Assembly: GCA_013330215.1 (NCBI GenBank) | Contig: DUIS01000096.1 | Coordinates: 1-18,576 of the forward strand | DNA length: 18,576 nucleotides | Origin: Microcaldota archaeon | GTDB taxonomy: Archaea; Micrarchaeota; Micrarchaeia; Micrarchaeales; Micrarchaeaceae | Reading direction: 5' to 3' | Notes under the pieces: model-generated | Told to the model about the DNA's origin: nothing | Databases searched by the model: none | The model's input: the letters and a program-made list of their open reading frames with translations, nothing else | Shown here: positions 13,365 through 18,576 of the stretch, one piece after another | Layout of the letters: each line of letters begins with the position of its first letter | Position numbering within the stretch: the first letter of the stretch is position 1 | Program-made: the position numbers and the translations under genes

Positions 13365-13523
13365 GTGGGTGGCAAAACCAAGAGGACAAACGGTCACCGC
13401 ATAAGGGACAGTCCGCTGAAGGCGAAGAAGTTTTACAGGGCCGAAGAGGATGTGCGGATAACGAAGAGGGACAATATCAGGATTAACCTGTTAAGGTTAA
13501 GCCTGTTAAGGGAGGACGCCTAG
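13365..13523 (+). CDS. Small basic protein, 52 aa, unidentified
   Basis: The GTG at 13365 follows GTGATAAT, the same signal and spacing as the 144-aa gene at 2156 and the 180-aa gene at 17575, and a TATA-like box lies just upstream. The product is strongly charged and basic (GGKTKRTNGHRIR, KAKKFYRAEED, RITKRDNIRIN) and ends LLRLSLLREDA. The size, charge and neighbours (primase, Pth2, ribosomal proteins) suggest an RNA- or ribosome-binding protein, but I cannot match it to a known ribosomal protein family. The frame is open back to 13269, but that part overlaps priS. Near the 3' end CCTGTTAAGG occurs twice (13487-13496, 13502-13511), and TTAACC/GGTTAA form a 6-bp inverted repeat (13483-13500). 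Confidence 0.65.
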   Translation: MGGKTKRTNGHRIRDSPLKAKKFYRAEEDVRITKRDNIRINLLRLSLLREDA

Positions 13524-13568
13524 TTTATATTTCTTGCCCACGCAGTCTATATAGAGTCAGTGACTTAC

Positions 13569-13934
13569 ATGCAAACCGGAGAGGATATAAAGCAGGTAAT
13601 AATCATAAGGATGGACATAGAGATGAGCAAGGGCAAGACTGTAGCTCAAGGTTGTCATGCCTCCCTAATGAGCTACTTCGTTGCAGAGAGGGCGGACAAG
13701 GCGATAGCAAAGGAGTGGCTCGAGGAGGGGGAGAAGAAAATCGTGCTCAAGGTGAGCGACGAGGAGGCCCTTGAAAAGCTTTACAAGGCCTTCCAGTTCA
13801 AGAAGGTGCCATGCGCACTCGTAAGCGATGCGGGGCTTACACAGTTGCCGCCAGGTACAAAGACAGCGCTGGGGGTGGGCCCGTGGAGGTCATCGGAGAT
13901 AGACCAATTCACAAAGGGGTTCAAGCTGCTTTGA
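13569..13934 (+). CDS. pth2: Peptidyl-tRNA hydrolase, archaeal/eukaryotic type (Pth2)
   Basis: Releases peptides from prematurely dropped peptidyl-tRNA and recycles the tRNA. The 121 aa (from ATG 13569) span the whole family: KQVIIIRMDIEMSKGKTVAQGCHASL with the conserved Lys and His, KIVLKVSDEEAL, CALVSDAGLTQLPPGTKTALGVGP with the active-site Asp and Thr, and the final EIDQFTKGFKLL. GTG at 13560 would add three residues. TATA-like sequences at about 13524-13533 and 13545-13554 fit either start. It lies between the 52-aa gene and the ribosomal cluster, on the same strand but with 89 nt before rnp1, so it is likely its own unit. Confidence 0.96.
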   Translation: MQTGEDIKQVIIIRMDIEMSKGKTVAQGCHASLMSYFVAERADKAIAKEWLEEGEKKIVLKVSDEEALEKLYKAFQFKKVPCALVSDAGLTQLPPGTKTALGVGPWRSSEIDQFTKGFKLL

Positions 13935-14012
13935 CTGCCCAGGGAAGTAATTGGCTATGCCTGTTCCGAAAGTCCGGCTCTCCGTTTAGTAACGTCAATG
14001 TCTAAAAAGAAA

Positions 14013-14021
14013 GGTTTAAAT
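14013..14021 (+). promoter_or_regulatory. TATA-like element before the ribosomal cluster
   Basis: GGTTTAAAT follows an A-rich stretch and is the only strong promoter-like element between pth2 and rnp1. It is too close (about 7 nt) to ATG 14024 for normal geometry. Either rnp1 starts later (for example GTG at 14051), or the real promoter is further upstream. Confidence 0.3.
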
Positions 14022-14023
14022 GC

Positions 14024-14326
14024 ATGCACGGCTATAATAATAAGAACATTGTGCTTCATGAACTTATAGGTCTCTACGCCAAAGTAATAGACTGTAAGGA
14101 TGGTTCACAGATAGGTATTGAAGGAAGAGTAATAAACGAGACAAAAAATCTTCTCTATCTGAGGCATGACTCAAAGACAAGGAAGGTAGTAAAGAAAATC
14201 TCCAAATTCAGGTTTTCCCATGACGGCGATTCATTCGTTGTCGATGGCGTGGAGATTAATTTCCGGCCCTATGAGCGAACCGAGAAGGCACTAAAGTTCT
14301 ACAAGAGGAGGAAATTGAATAAGTGA
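14024..14326 (+). CDS. rnp1: Ribonuclease P protein component 1 (Rpp29/Pop4)
   Basis: Protein subunit of RNase P, which trims tRNA 5' leaders; it pairs with Rpp21 on the specificity domain of the RNA. The 100 aa carry the Sm-like barrel: [55 protein letters not shown], and a basic C-terminal helix ([13 protein letters not shown]). In archaea this gene sits in the ribosomal cluster just before uS17, as here, which supports the call. In the arrangement I know, uS3 and uL29 precede it; here pth2 does, so the cluster appears to begin at rnp1. ATG at 14024 is taken; GTG at 14051 would remove 9 poorly conserved residues and fits the TATA spacing better. Confidence 0.9.
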   Translation: MHGYNNKNIVLHELIGLYAKVIDCKDGSQIGIEGRVINETKNLLYLRHDSKTRKVVKKISKFRFSHDGDSFVVDGVEINFRPYERTEKALKFYKRRKLNK

Positions 14327-14330
14327 TGCA

Positions 14331-14624
14331 TTGGAATGCAAAGATCCGAAATGTCCAGTACATGGAATGCTCAAGACGCGCGGCAACGAGATAGAGGGCA
14401 TAGTGGTGAGCGACAAGGCAAAGAAGAGCGTCATAGTCGAGCATGCATACACGACATTCCTGACCAAATATGAGAGGTCGCTTAGGAAGACATCAAGGAT
14501 AGCCGCATACAATCCGGAATGCATAAACGCAAGGACCGGGGACAAGGTGCTGCTATCGGAGACGCGGAGGCTTAGCAAGACAAAGTCCTTCGTTGTAATG
14601 AAAATATTGAACAAGGCTGAATGA
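14331..14624 (+). CDS. rps17: 30S ribosomal protein uS17
   Basis: Small-subunit primary binding protein on 16S rRNA. The 97 aa match archaeal uS17: [75 protein letters not shown]. The N-terminal CxxxxCPxHG segment is typical of archaeal members. The start is TTG at 14331, not an ATG: AAGTGATGCA precedes it with the 3-nt spacing used by other genes, and the ATG at 14326 is out of frame. It is 4 nt after the rnp1 stop and one base before the uL14 ATG, so the three are co-translated. Confidence 0.95.
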   Translation: MECKDPKCPVHGMLKTRGNEIEGIVVSDKAKKSVIVEHAYTTFLTKYERSLRKTSRIAAYNPECINARTGDKVLLSETRRLSKTKSFVVMKILNKAE

Positions 14625-14625
14625 T

Positions 14626-15027
14626 ATGAAGGGATTATCCACAACGATACCGAAGAACCTTATACCAAGCTCGGTGCTTACCTGCGCTGACAACAGCGGC
14701 GCCAGGACGCTCATGATAATCAACAGGATAGGAAAGGGCGGAGGCAGGAAGGGCAGGTATTCGAAGTCCGGCATATGCGACGTTGTGATAGCGAGCGTCA
14801 AGTCAGGCACTCCGCAATACGTGAAGAAGAAGGTCCGTGTCATGATAATAAGGCAGAAGAGCCCGATAAGGCGCGCCAACGGCATGAGGGTAAGGTTCGA
14901 GGACAATGCTGGCATACTCGTGACAGAGAGCAACCTGGCTGTGGGCACCGAGGTAAAGGGGGCGATGGCAAGGGAGGTAGTAGAGAGGTATGTCAAGCTT
15001 GCAGGAATTGCATCAAGAGTTGTATGA
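14626..15027 (+). CDS. rpl14: 50S ribosomal protein uL14
   Basis: Binds 23S rRNA at the subunit interface. The 133 aa are standard: VLTCADNSGARTLMIINRIG, CDVVIASVKSGTPQYVKKK, VRVMIIRQKSPIRRANGMRV, FEDNAGILVTESNLAVGTEVKG, with the C-terminal helix MAREVVERYVKLAG. ATG at 14626 lies one base past the uS17 stop. In archaea uL24 normally follows directly; here an ankyrin-like ORF starts 4 nt after the stop instead. Confidence 0.97.
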   Translation: MKGLSTTIPKNLIPSSVLTCADNSGARTLMIINRIGKGGGRKGRYSKSGICDVVIASVKSGTPQYVKKKVRVMIIRQKSPIRRANGMRVRFEDNAGILVTESNLAVGTEVKGAMAREVVERYVKLAGIASRVV

Positions 15028-15031
15028 TAAT

Positions 15032-15301
15032 ATGGAGACAAGAAACGCGCCAGGTACCGTGGTAGATTGGACATGGGGCAGAGGTATCAGTAGTGTTGAT
15101 AGGGTACTCTTAAATGCGGCACGTTCAGGCGACCGTGACAGGGCAGATAGGGCGATGAAGAGGGGTGCAGACATATTAACCGCATTCGTTTACGTTTATG
15201 GCACAAGACTTGATGCAACAGATGTCGCGCGGACACATGGGCACACTGAATTGGCAGATTATTTAAACAGATTAAGAACCGGGGAATTACTTAGGGGCTG
15301 A
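15032..15301 (+). CDS. Ankyrin-repeat-like small protein inside the ribosomal operon
   Basis: An 89-aa protein between uL14 and uL24. Two ankyrin-like units are visible: residues about 25-48 (VLLNAARSGDRDRADRAM, then KRGADI) and about 60-82 (LDATDVARTHGHTELADYL). These match the helix pair, the GAD turn and the GHTEL motif of ankyrin repeats; the first turn is degenerate and the hydrophobic AFVYVYG links the two. Ankyrin repeats bind proteins, so a partner-binding role is inferred; the partner is unknown. Start ATG at 15032 follows ATGATAAT, a close variant of the local ribosome-binding site; an upstream in-frame start at 14990 lies inside uL14. Of nine leucines five use TTA, rare in neighbouring ribosomal genes, which suggests a different origin. 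The gap to uL24 is 34 nt. Confidence 0.75.
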   Translation: METRNAPGTVVDWTWGRGISSVDRVLLNAARSGDRDRADRAMKRGADILTAFVYVYGTRLDATDVARTHGHTELADYLNRLRTGELLRG

Positions 15302-15335
15302 AATCTGATATGTTAATGTTTAGAAGGTATAAACC

Positions 15336-15815
15336 ATGATAAAAAGCAGCAAGCCGAGAAAGCAGAGACGCTTCAGGTTCAACGCGCCGATGCACGTCAG
15401 GCAGCACTTTGTGCATTCGCATATAGACAAGGCGCTCAGGGCAAAGCTCGGCATAAAGAGGCGCTCCGTCCAGATATCAAAGGGCGACACCGTGAAGGTG
15501 ATGGCTGGCAGCAAGAAGGGCACCACCGGCAAGGTGATACGTGTCAGCCTGAGAACCGGCCGCATAAACATAGACTCGCTTGTAAAGAAGACTGCGAAGG
15601 GCAAGGAGTTCAACGTGCCCCTAAGTGCAAGCAACGTTTACATAACAGAGCTCAATCTCAGCGACAAGGTAAGGGCGGCGAAGCTCAAGCTCGCACAGCA
15701 GAAACAGCAGCAGGCGGTGAAGACAACCAACATAGGCGCAAGCGCCGTTGTTGACACGAACATAGAGGTAAAGGAGAAGAAGGCGCAGGTTGCCGCACAG
15801 GCAGACAACAAATGA
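15336..15815 (+). CDS. rpl24: 50S ribosomal protein uL24 with long C-terminal tail
   Basis: Early assembly protein of the large subunit. Residues 1-115 are the archaeal uL24 core: KPRKQRRFRFNAPMHVRQHF, LRAKLGIKRRSVQISKGD, the KOW motif VKVMAGSKKGTTGKVIRV, and GKEFNVPLSASNVYITEL. About 45 further residues form a low-complexity, Gln/Ala/Lys-rich tail (AAKLKLAQQKQQQAV, KEKKAQVAAQADNK), longer than the usual archaeal protein of about 120 aa. The tail is in frame and its codon use matches the gene, so it looks genuine. ATG at 15336 follows AAGGTATAAACC, a plausible weak ribosome-binding site. Confidence 0.94.
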   Translation: MIKSSKPRKQRRFRFNAPMHVRQHFVHSHIDKALRAKLGIKRRSVQISKGDTVKVMAGSKKGTTGKVIRVSLRTGRINIDSLVKKTAKGKEFNVPLSASNVYITELNLSDKVRAAKLKLAQQKQQQAVKTTNIGASAVVDTNIEVKEKKAQVAAQADNK

Positions 15816-15824
15816 GATGAATAG

Positions 15825-16493
15825 ATGGCTAACAAGGGAAACAGCGGTCACATTAAAAGGCTGAACGCTCCGAGGTATTTCGCGATACACAGGAAGGAGC
15901 ACAAGTACTCGATAAAGCAGAATCCAGGAAGGCACAGCCTTGACAAGTCCGTAGCGCTCACGCTGCTCATAGGCAAGCTGGGCCTCGCATCGACAAGGAG
16001 GGATGCAGACCGCATAATAAAGGGAGGCATGGTCAGCGTGAACGGGAAGGCGGTAAAGGATCCAAAATACCCGGTCGGATTGCACGACGTGCTCGCGGTG
16101 GGCTCTGAGAAGTTCATGATAAGCATAAACCACAAGGGGCAGATAAACCCGAGGAAGAACGAGAAGGAGTCGCAGGTGTATAAGATAGTGGGCAAGTACA
16201 AATACACAAAGGGCAAGGTAATGCTGCGCCTTCATGACGGCACTACGCTGAACGGAAGCGCAGATGCGAATGTTAATGATTCGGTGAAGCTCTCGGACGG
16301 CAAGCTCTCCAAGCTGATAAAGCTTGGGGCGGGGGCGAAATGCGAGGTTATAGACGGCGTGCACATGGGCAGGAACGGCACGGTAAAGTCGATAAGCGAG
16401 GGCAGCATGCACAGGACTAAGTCGGTGCTTGTGGAGGAGCAGAACGGCACGAAGTTCGAGACGCTCGTAAAGAACATAATAGTGGTCGAATAG
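15825..16493 (+). CDS. rps4e: 30S ribosomal protein eS4
   Basis: Archaeal/eukaryotic small-subunit protein. The 222 aa contain the N-terminal HIKRLNAPRYFAIHRKEHKY, an S4 RNA-binding domain (about 43-105; LTLLIGKLGLASTRRDADRI, GMVSVNGKAVKDPKYPVGLHD), the central domain (YKIVGKYKYTKGKVMLRLHDGTT), and a C-terminal KOW-like domain (GAKCEVIDGVHMGRNGTVKS). It is slightly shorter than many homologues. It starts 9 nt after uL24 and ends one base before the uL5 ATG, in the standard archaeal order. Confidence 0.97.
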   Translation: MANKGNSGHIKRLNAPRYFAIHRKEHKYSIKQNPGRHSLDKSVALTLLIGKLGLASTRRDADRIIKGGMVSVNGKAVKDPKYPVGLHDVLAVGSEKFMISINHKGQINPRKNEKESQVYKIVGKYKYTKGKVMLRLHDGTTLNGSADANVNDSVKLSDGKLSKLIKLGAGAKCEVIDGVHMGRNGTVKSISEGSMHRTKSVLVEEQNGTKFETLVKNIIVVE

Positions 16494-16494
16494 A

Positions 16495-17022
16495 ATGGAA
16501 GGAGCAAACAGCATGAGGAATCTGCGGATAAACAAGCTTGTGATAAACATAGGCACCGGCAGCGACGAGAATCTGCAAGGGAATGCGAAGAGGCTCATAG
16601 AGACGATAACAGGACGCAAGAGCGCTGACGAGATATCAAGGACGAGAAATCCTTCCTTTAAGATAGCCAAGGGGCAGAAGATAGGCGCCTTCGTGACAGT
16701 GCGCGGCGATGCGGCAAAGAAGCTCGTAACAAGGCTCTTCGAGGCTGTGGACAACAAGATAAAGGAGAGGGCGATAACCAGCAACAGCCTGAGCTTCGGC
16801 ATACCCGAGTACATAGACATAAGCGGCGTCAAGTACGACCCGAAGGTGGGAATGCTCGGCATGAACGTGAACCTCTCCTTCAGGAGGAGCGGACTCAGGG
16901 TGGCTCTCAGGAAGAGGCAGAACGCGAAGGTACCGGCAAAGCACAGGGAGGTCTCAAAGGAGGAGATAATAGATTATATTAAAAAGGAGTTCAATGTGAG
17001 CGCCGTGGAAGAGGCATCGTGA
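16495..17022 (+). CDS. rpl5: 50S ribosomal protein uL5
   Basis: Binds 5S rRNA in the central protuberance. The 175 aa match archaeal uL5: MRNLRINKLVINIGTGSDE, NLQGNAKRLIETITGRKS, ISRTRNPSFKIAKGQKIGAF, FGIPEYIDISGVKYDPKVGM, and VNLSFRRSGLRVALRKRQN. Two starts are possible: ATG at 16495, one base after the eS4 stop, and ATG at 16513, preceded by GGAAGGAG. The second gives the compact family N-terminus; the first adds six residues. Confidence 0.95.
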   Translation: MEGANSMRNLRINKLVINIGTGSDENLQGNAKRLIETITGRKSADEISRTRNPSFKIAKGQKIGAFVTVRGDAAKKLVTRLFEAVDNKIKERAITSNSLSFGIPEYIDISGVKYDPKVGMLGMNVNLSFRRSGLRVALRKRQNAKVPAKHREVSKEEIIDYIKKEFNVSAVEEAS

Positions 17023-17027
17023 TTAAT

Positions 17028-17180
17028 TTGAAGCAAGAGGAGAAATTCAAGGGCAAGGGCATAAGGAAGTGCAGAATCTGCGGCGGCTCAAGGGCGCTGG
17101 TAAGGGCGCACAAGCTCTACATGTGCAGGAGGTGCTTCAGGGAAGTCGCAAGGAGCATAGGCTTCAAGAAATATGGCTGA
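17028..17180 (+). CDS. rps14: 30S ribosomal protein uS14, zinc-binding form
   Basis: Small-subunit head protein of 50 aa. The zinc ribbon is complete: C15 and C18 (KCRICGG), C33 and C36 (MCRRCFR), followed by the family ending EVARSIGFKKYG. The start is TTG at 17028; GTGATTAAT, overlapping the uL5 stop, lies directly upstream, and no ATG is available in frame before the conserved region. It falls in its expected place between uL5 and uS8. Confidence 0.94.
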   Translation: MKQEEKFKGKGIRKCRICGGSRALVRAHKLYMCRRCFREVARSIGFKKYG

Positions 17181-17185
17181 TATAG

Positions 17186-17566
17186 ATGGACAGGTTCGCT
17201 GACGCAATAAACAAGATAAAGACAAACGAGCGCATAGGGCGCATGGAGTGCGTATTATACTCGACAAAGCTGCTCAAGGCAGTCCTCGACGTCATGAAGC
17301 GCGAGGCATACATAAACGACTACGAGGAATACACCGAGAGGCGCATAAAGTACATAAGGGTTGCGCTCTCCAACAAGATAAACAGCATAGGCGTCATAAA
17401 GCCGAGGTACGCGATACAGAACGAGCACATCCAGAAGTACGAGATGCGCTACATACCGAGCAAGGACTTCGGCATACTGATACTCACAACCCCGCAGGGC
17501 ATCATAACAAACAAGGAGGCGAGGGAAAGGAAGATAGGGGGAAGGCTACTCGCTTACGTCTATTAG
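17186..17566 (+). CDS. rps8: 30S ribosomal protein uS8
   Basis: Central-domain assembly protein of the small subunit; it also represses its own operon in bacteria. The 126 aa cover the family: DRFADAINKIKTNERIGRME, YSTKLLKAVLDVMKREAYIN, IKPRYAIQNEHIQKYEMRYI, and the C-terminal signature FGILILTTPQGIITNKEARE followed by IGGRLLAYVY. ATG at 17186 lies 5 nt after the uS14 stop. The next gene is not uL6 as expected but a 180-aa ORF starting 8 nt downstream. Confidence 0.97.
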   Translation: MDRFADAINKIKTNERIGRMECVLYSTKLLKAVLDVMKREAYINDYEEYTERRIKYIRVALSNKINSIGVIKPRYAIQNEHIQKYEMRYIPSKDFGILILTTPQGIITNKEARERKIGGRLLAYVY

Positions 17567-17574
17567 GTGATAAT

Positions 17575-18117
17575 ATGGCTACAACATCCGCAATGGCTCC
17601 TCTTGAACAGATCGCGGAGAGGGAAAAACCGTTGATTGATAGGGCGTTGGAACATTGGAGGAAGGTTTCAAAGGGACCTTTAAGGGAGTATTACAAGAAT
17701 AACGAGGAGGGCATGAGAAACCGCGTAGCGGTCGCGATACTCTCGTTTGAGGAAAAGCTCCAGAGAAAGGAGTACTCTAAATTATATTCATGCATTAAAG
17801 AGGGCGGAGGAGATGCAGTGCTAGAACCAGTTAGGATGGAGTATGCAATACGATTATTCTACGCCACTTTAAAGGAGGAGCCGGCCACCGCATTACAGGC
17901 TTATGATTTTATCAGGGTTCTTGATAGTAGCATCACCTATGATGCATTACCGTCGGACGTATTGGAAATGGGAAATTCATTATTTGGAAAATTTGCCCAG
18001 GCTGCCGCAGCCTACATAAACTGGCAGGTAATCGTAAATCCAAGAGCTGCGTTAAATGGACTGGAGTTAACCTCTCCTGAAAAATTAAAATTGTTTGTTC
18101 CGTTTTTGAGATTTTGA
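17575..18117 (+). CDS. Hypothetical 180-aa helical protein inside the ribosomal operon
   Basis: Not recognised. It sits between uS8 and uL6, which are normally neighbours. The product looks almost wholly alpha-helical and soluble: APLEQIAEREKPLIDRALEH, VAVAILSFEEKLQRKEYSKL, VRMEYAIRLFYATLKEEPAT, LEMGNSLFGKFAQAAAAYIN, ending SPEKLKLFVPFLRF. There is no zinc motif, signal peptide or membrane span. ATG at 17575 has the best ribosome-binding site of the window (TAGGTGATAAT, overlapping the uS8 stop), so it is well expressed with the operon. Codon use differs from the neighbours: TTA and TTG dominate the leucines, and third positions are more AT-rich. The frame is open upstream to 17248, but that part overlaps uS8 in another frame and is not likely to be coding. 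Confidence 0.78.
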   Translation: MATTSAMAPLEQIAEREKPLIDRALEHWRKVSKGPLREYYKNNEEGMRNRVAVAILSFEEKLQRKEYSKLYSCIKEGGGDAVLEPVRMEYAIRLFYATLKEEPATALQAYDFIRVLDSSITYDALPSDVLEMGNSLFGKFAQAAAAYINWQVIVNPRAALNGLELTSPEKLKLFVPFLRF

Positions 18118-18132
18118 GAGACAGTGAATGAA

Positions 18133-18576
18133 ATGATAGAGCTGAAGATAAAAGAGGGCGTCACCGTTGAGATAAAGGGCAACGAGGTCGAGACGAAGGG
18201 CAGCCTCGGCTCGAACAAGAGGAAGTTCAACGATGCACTGCTAAAGCTCACCAAGAAAGGGGACTCAATAACAATAGATTCGATAAAGGACAAGGTGCTT
18301 GCGAAGAAGGCGGCCAAGGCAGAGGTATCATTCAAGAAGGAGCTCGAGAACGACATGCACGGCGTCACAGAGCACTTCGAGAGGAAGATGAAGACGGTAT
18401 TTGCACACTTCCCGATAACCGTTGAGGTGAAGGGCAGCGATGTGCTGATAAAGAACCTCATAGGGGAGAGATATCCGCGCACGTCCAAGATTGTCGGCGC
18501 CACAAAGGTGGAGGTCAAGGGCCAGAACCTGCGCATCTACGGCACAAGCCTTGATGACGTGACGCAGACATCCGCA
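18133..18576 (+). CDS. rpl6: 50S ribosomal protein uL6 (partial, cut by window end)
   Basis: Large-subunit protein near the factor-binding site. The 148 visible residues show the first repeat (VTVEIKGNEVETKGSLGSNK) and the second (FPITVEVKGSDVLIKNLIGE, then RYPRTSKIVGATKVEVKG), the two-domain layout of uL6. About 30 residues are missing at the C-terminus. ATG at 18133 is used; the ATG at 18128 is followed by AAA and TGA. Codon use returns to the AGG/ATA/CTC style of the cluster immediately after the 180-aa ORF. Confidence 0.95.
   Translation, partial: MIELKIKEGVTVEIKGNEVETKGSLGSNKRKFNDALLKLTKKGDSITIDSIKDKVLAKKAAKAEVSFKKELENDMHGVTEHFERKMKTVFAHFPITVEVKGSDVLIKNLIGERYPRTSKIVGATKVEVKGQNLRIYGTSLDDVTQTSA

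Noticed and set aside
13483..13511. Repeated CCTGTTAAGG and TTAACC/GGTTAA inverted repeat as a terminator or operator
   Set aside because: They lie inside the coding end of the 52-aa gene and encode the repeating LLR peptide; the stem is only 6 bp with no U-run, so it is noted but not called as a regulatory site.
15621..16862. Long open frame on the minus strand (413 codons) opposite uL24, eS4 and uL5
   Set aside because: It lies antisense to three certain ribosomal genes; its Leu/Tyr/His-rich composition is what the opposite strand of AGG/ATA/AAG-rich genes gives. No ribosome-binding site or promoter.
17248..17574. Upstream extension of the 180-aa gene to an ATG at 17248
   Set aside because: It overlaps uS8 in another frame and its composition is Arg/His-rich shadow sequence; the ATG at 17575 has a near-perfect ribosome-binding site.
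1..18576. Insertion sequences, integrase or attachment sites that might explain the inserted genes
   Set aside because: No transposase-like protein, terminal inverted repeats or duplicated tRNA ends were seen near 15032-15301 or 17575-18117.

Overview
The window is archaeal and gene-dense. Markers are archaeal-type AlaRS, pelota (aPelota), the PriS primase subunit, Pth2, the RNase P protein Rnp1/Rpp29, eS4, a DUF373 membrane protein, TATA-like promoters about 25 nt from starts, and a Shine-Dalgarno core GTGAT 3-4 nt before many starts. Heavy use of ATA (Ile), AGG (Arg) and non-ATG starts, very short spacers and compact proteins fit a small-genome archaeon. A DPANN/Micrarchaeota (ARMAN)-type lineage is my inference; no rRNA gene is present to prove it.

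Layout. 1-1939 (minus): a Cas4/exonuclease V-like Fe-S nuclease gene followed at once by alaS, which runs off the left edge. 1940-2155: a spacer with a possible structured RNA and promoters. 2156-3206: an unrecognised 144-aa gene converging on a DedA-family membrane protein. 3345-6237 (plus): glyA, pelota and an MscL channel with a C-terminal zinc ribbon. 6238-6956: a possible 40-aa ORF, a winged-helix regulator and a strong hairpin. 6957-8515 (minus): a tight operon CYTH - O6-alkylguanine alkyltransferase - PIG-L deacetylase. It is divergent from ilvE (8576-9496) across a 60-bp gap with one palindromic TATA box. 9497-11094 (minus): DUF373 membrane protein followed by a small gene that looks split by a frameshift. 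11189-12034: HIT protein and a divergent small membrane protein. 12035-13523: priS divergent from a 52-aa basic protein. 13569-13934: pth2.

14024-18576 (plus) is an spc-type ribosomal protein cluster in archaeal order: rnp1, uS17, uL14, [ankyrin-like ORF], uL24, eS4, uL5, uS14, uS8, [180-aa unknown ORF], uL6 (cut by the right edge). The two bracketed genes are not members of this cluster as I know it. Both are richer in TTA leucine codons than their neighbours, and both carry translation signals fitted to the operon, so they look like accessory genes lodged in core translation machinery.

Functionally the window is mostly translation and its quality control (AlaRS, pelota, Pth2, RNase P, ribosomal proteins), replication and repair (PriS, Cas4-like nuclease, alkyltransferase), amino-acid and one-carbon metabolism (GlyA, IlvE) and membrane proteins. 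I see no CRISPR array, insertion sequence, rRNA or complete tRNA. The most unusual points are the two ORFs inside the ribosomal operon, the apparent -1 frameshift at an A-run near 9760, the sub-60-codon genes, and the unexplained hairpins at 2054-2122 and 6899-6946.
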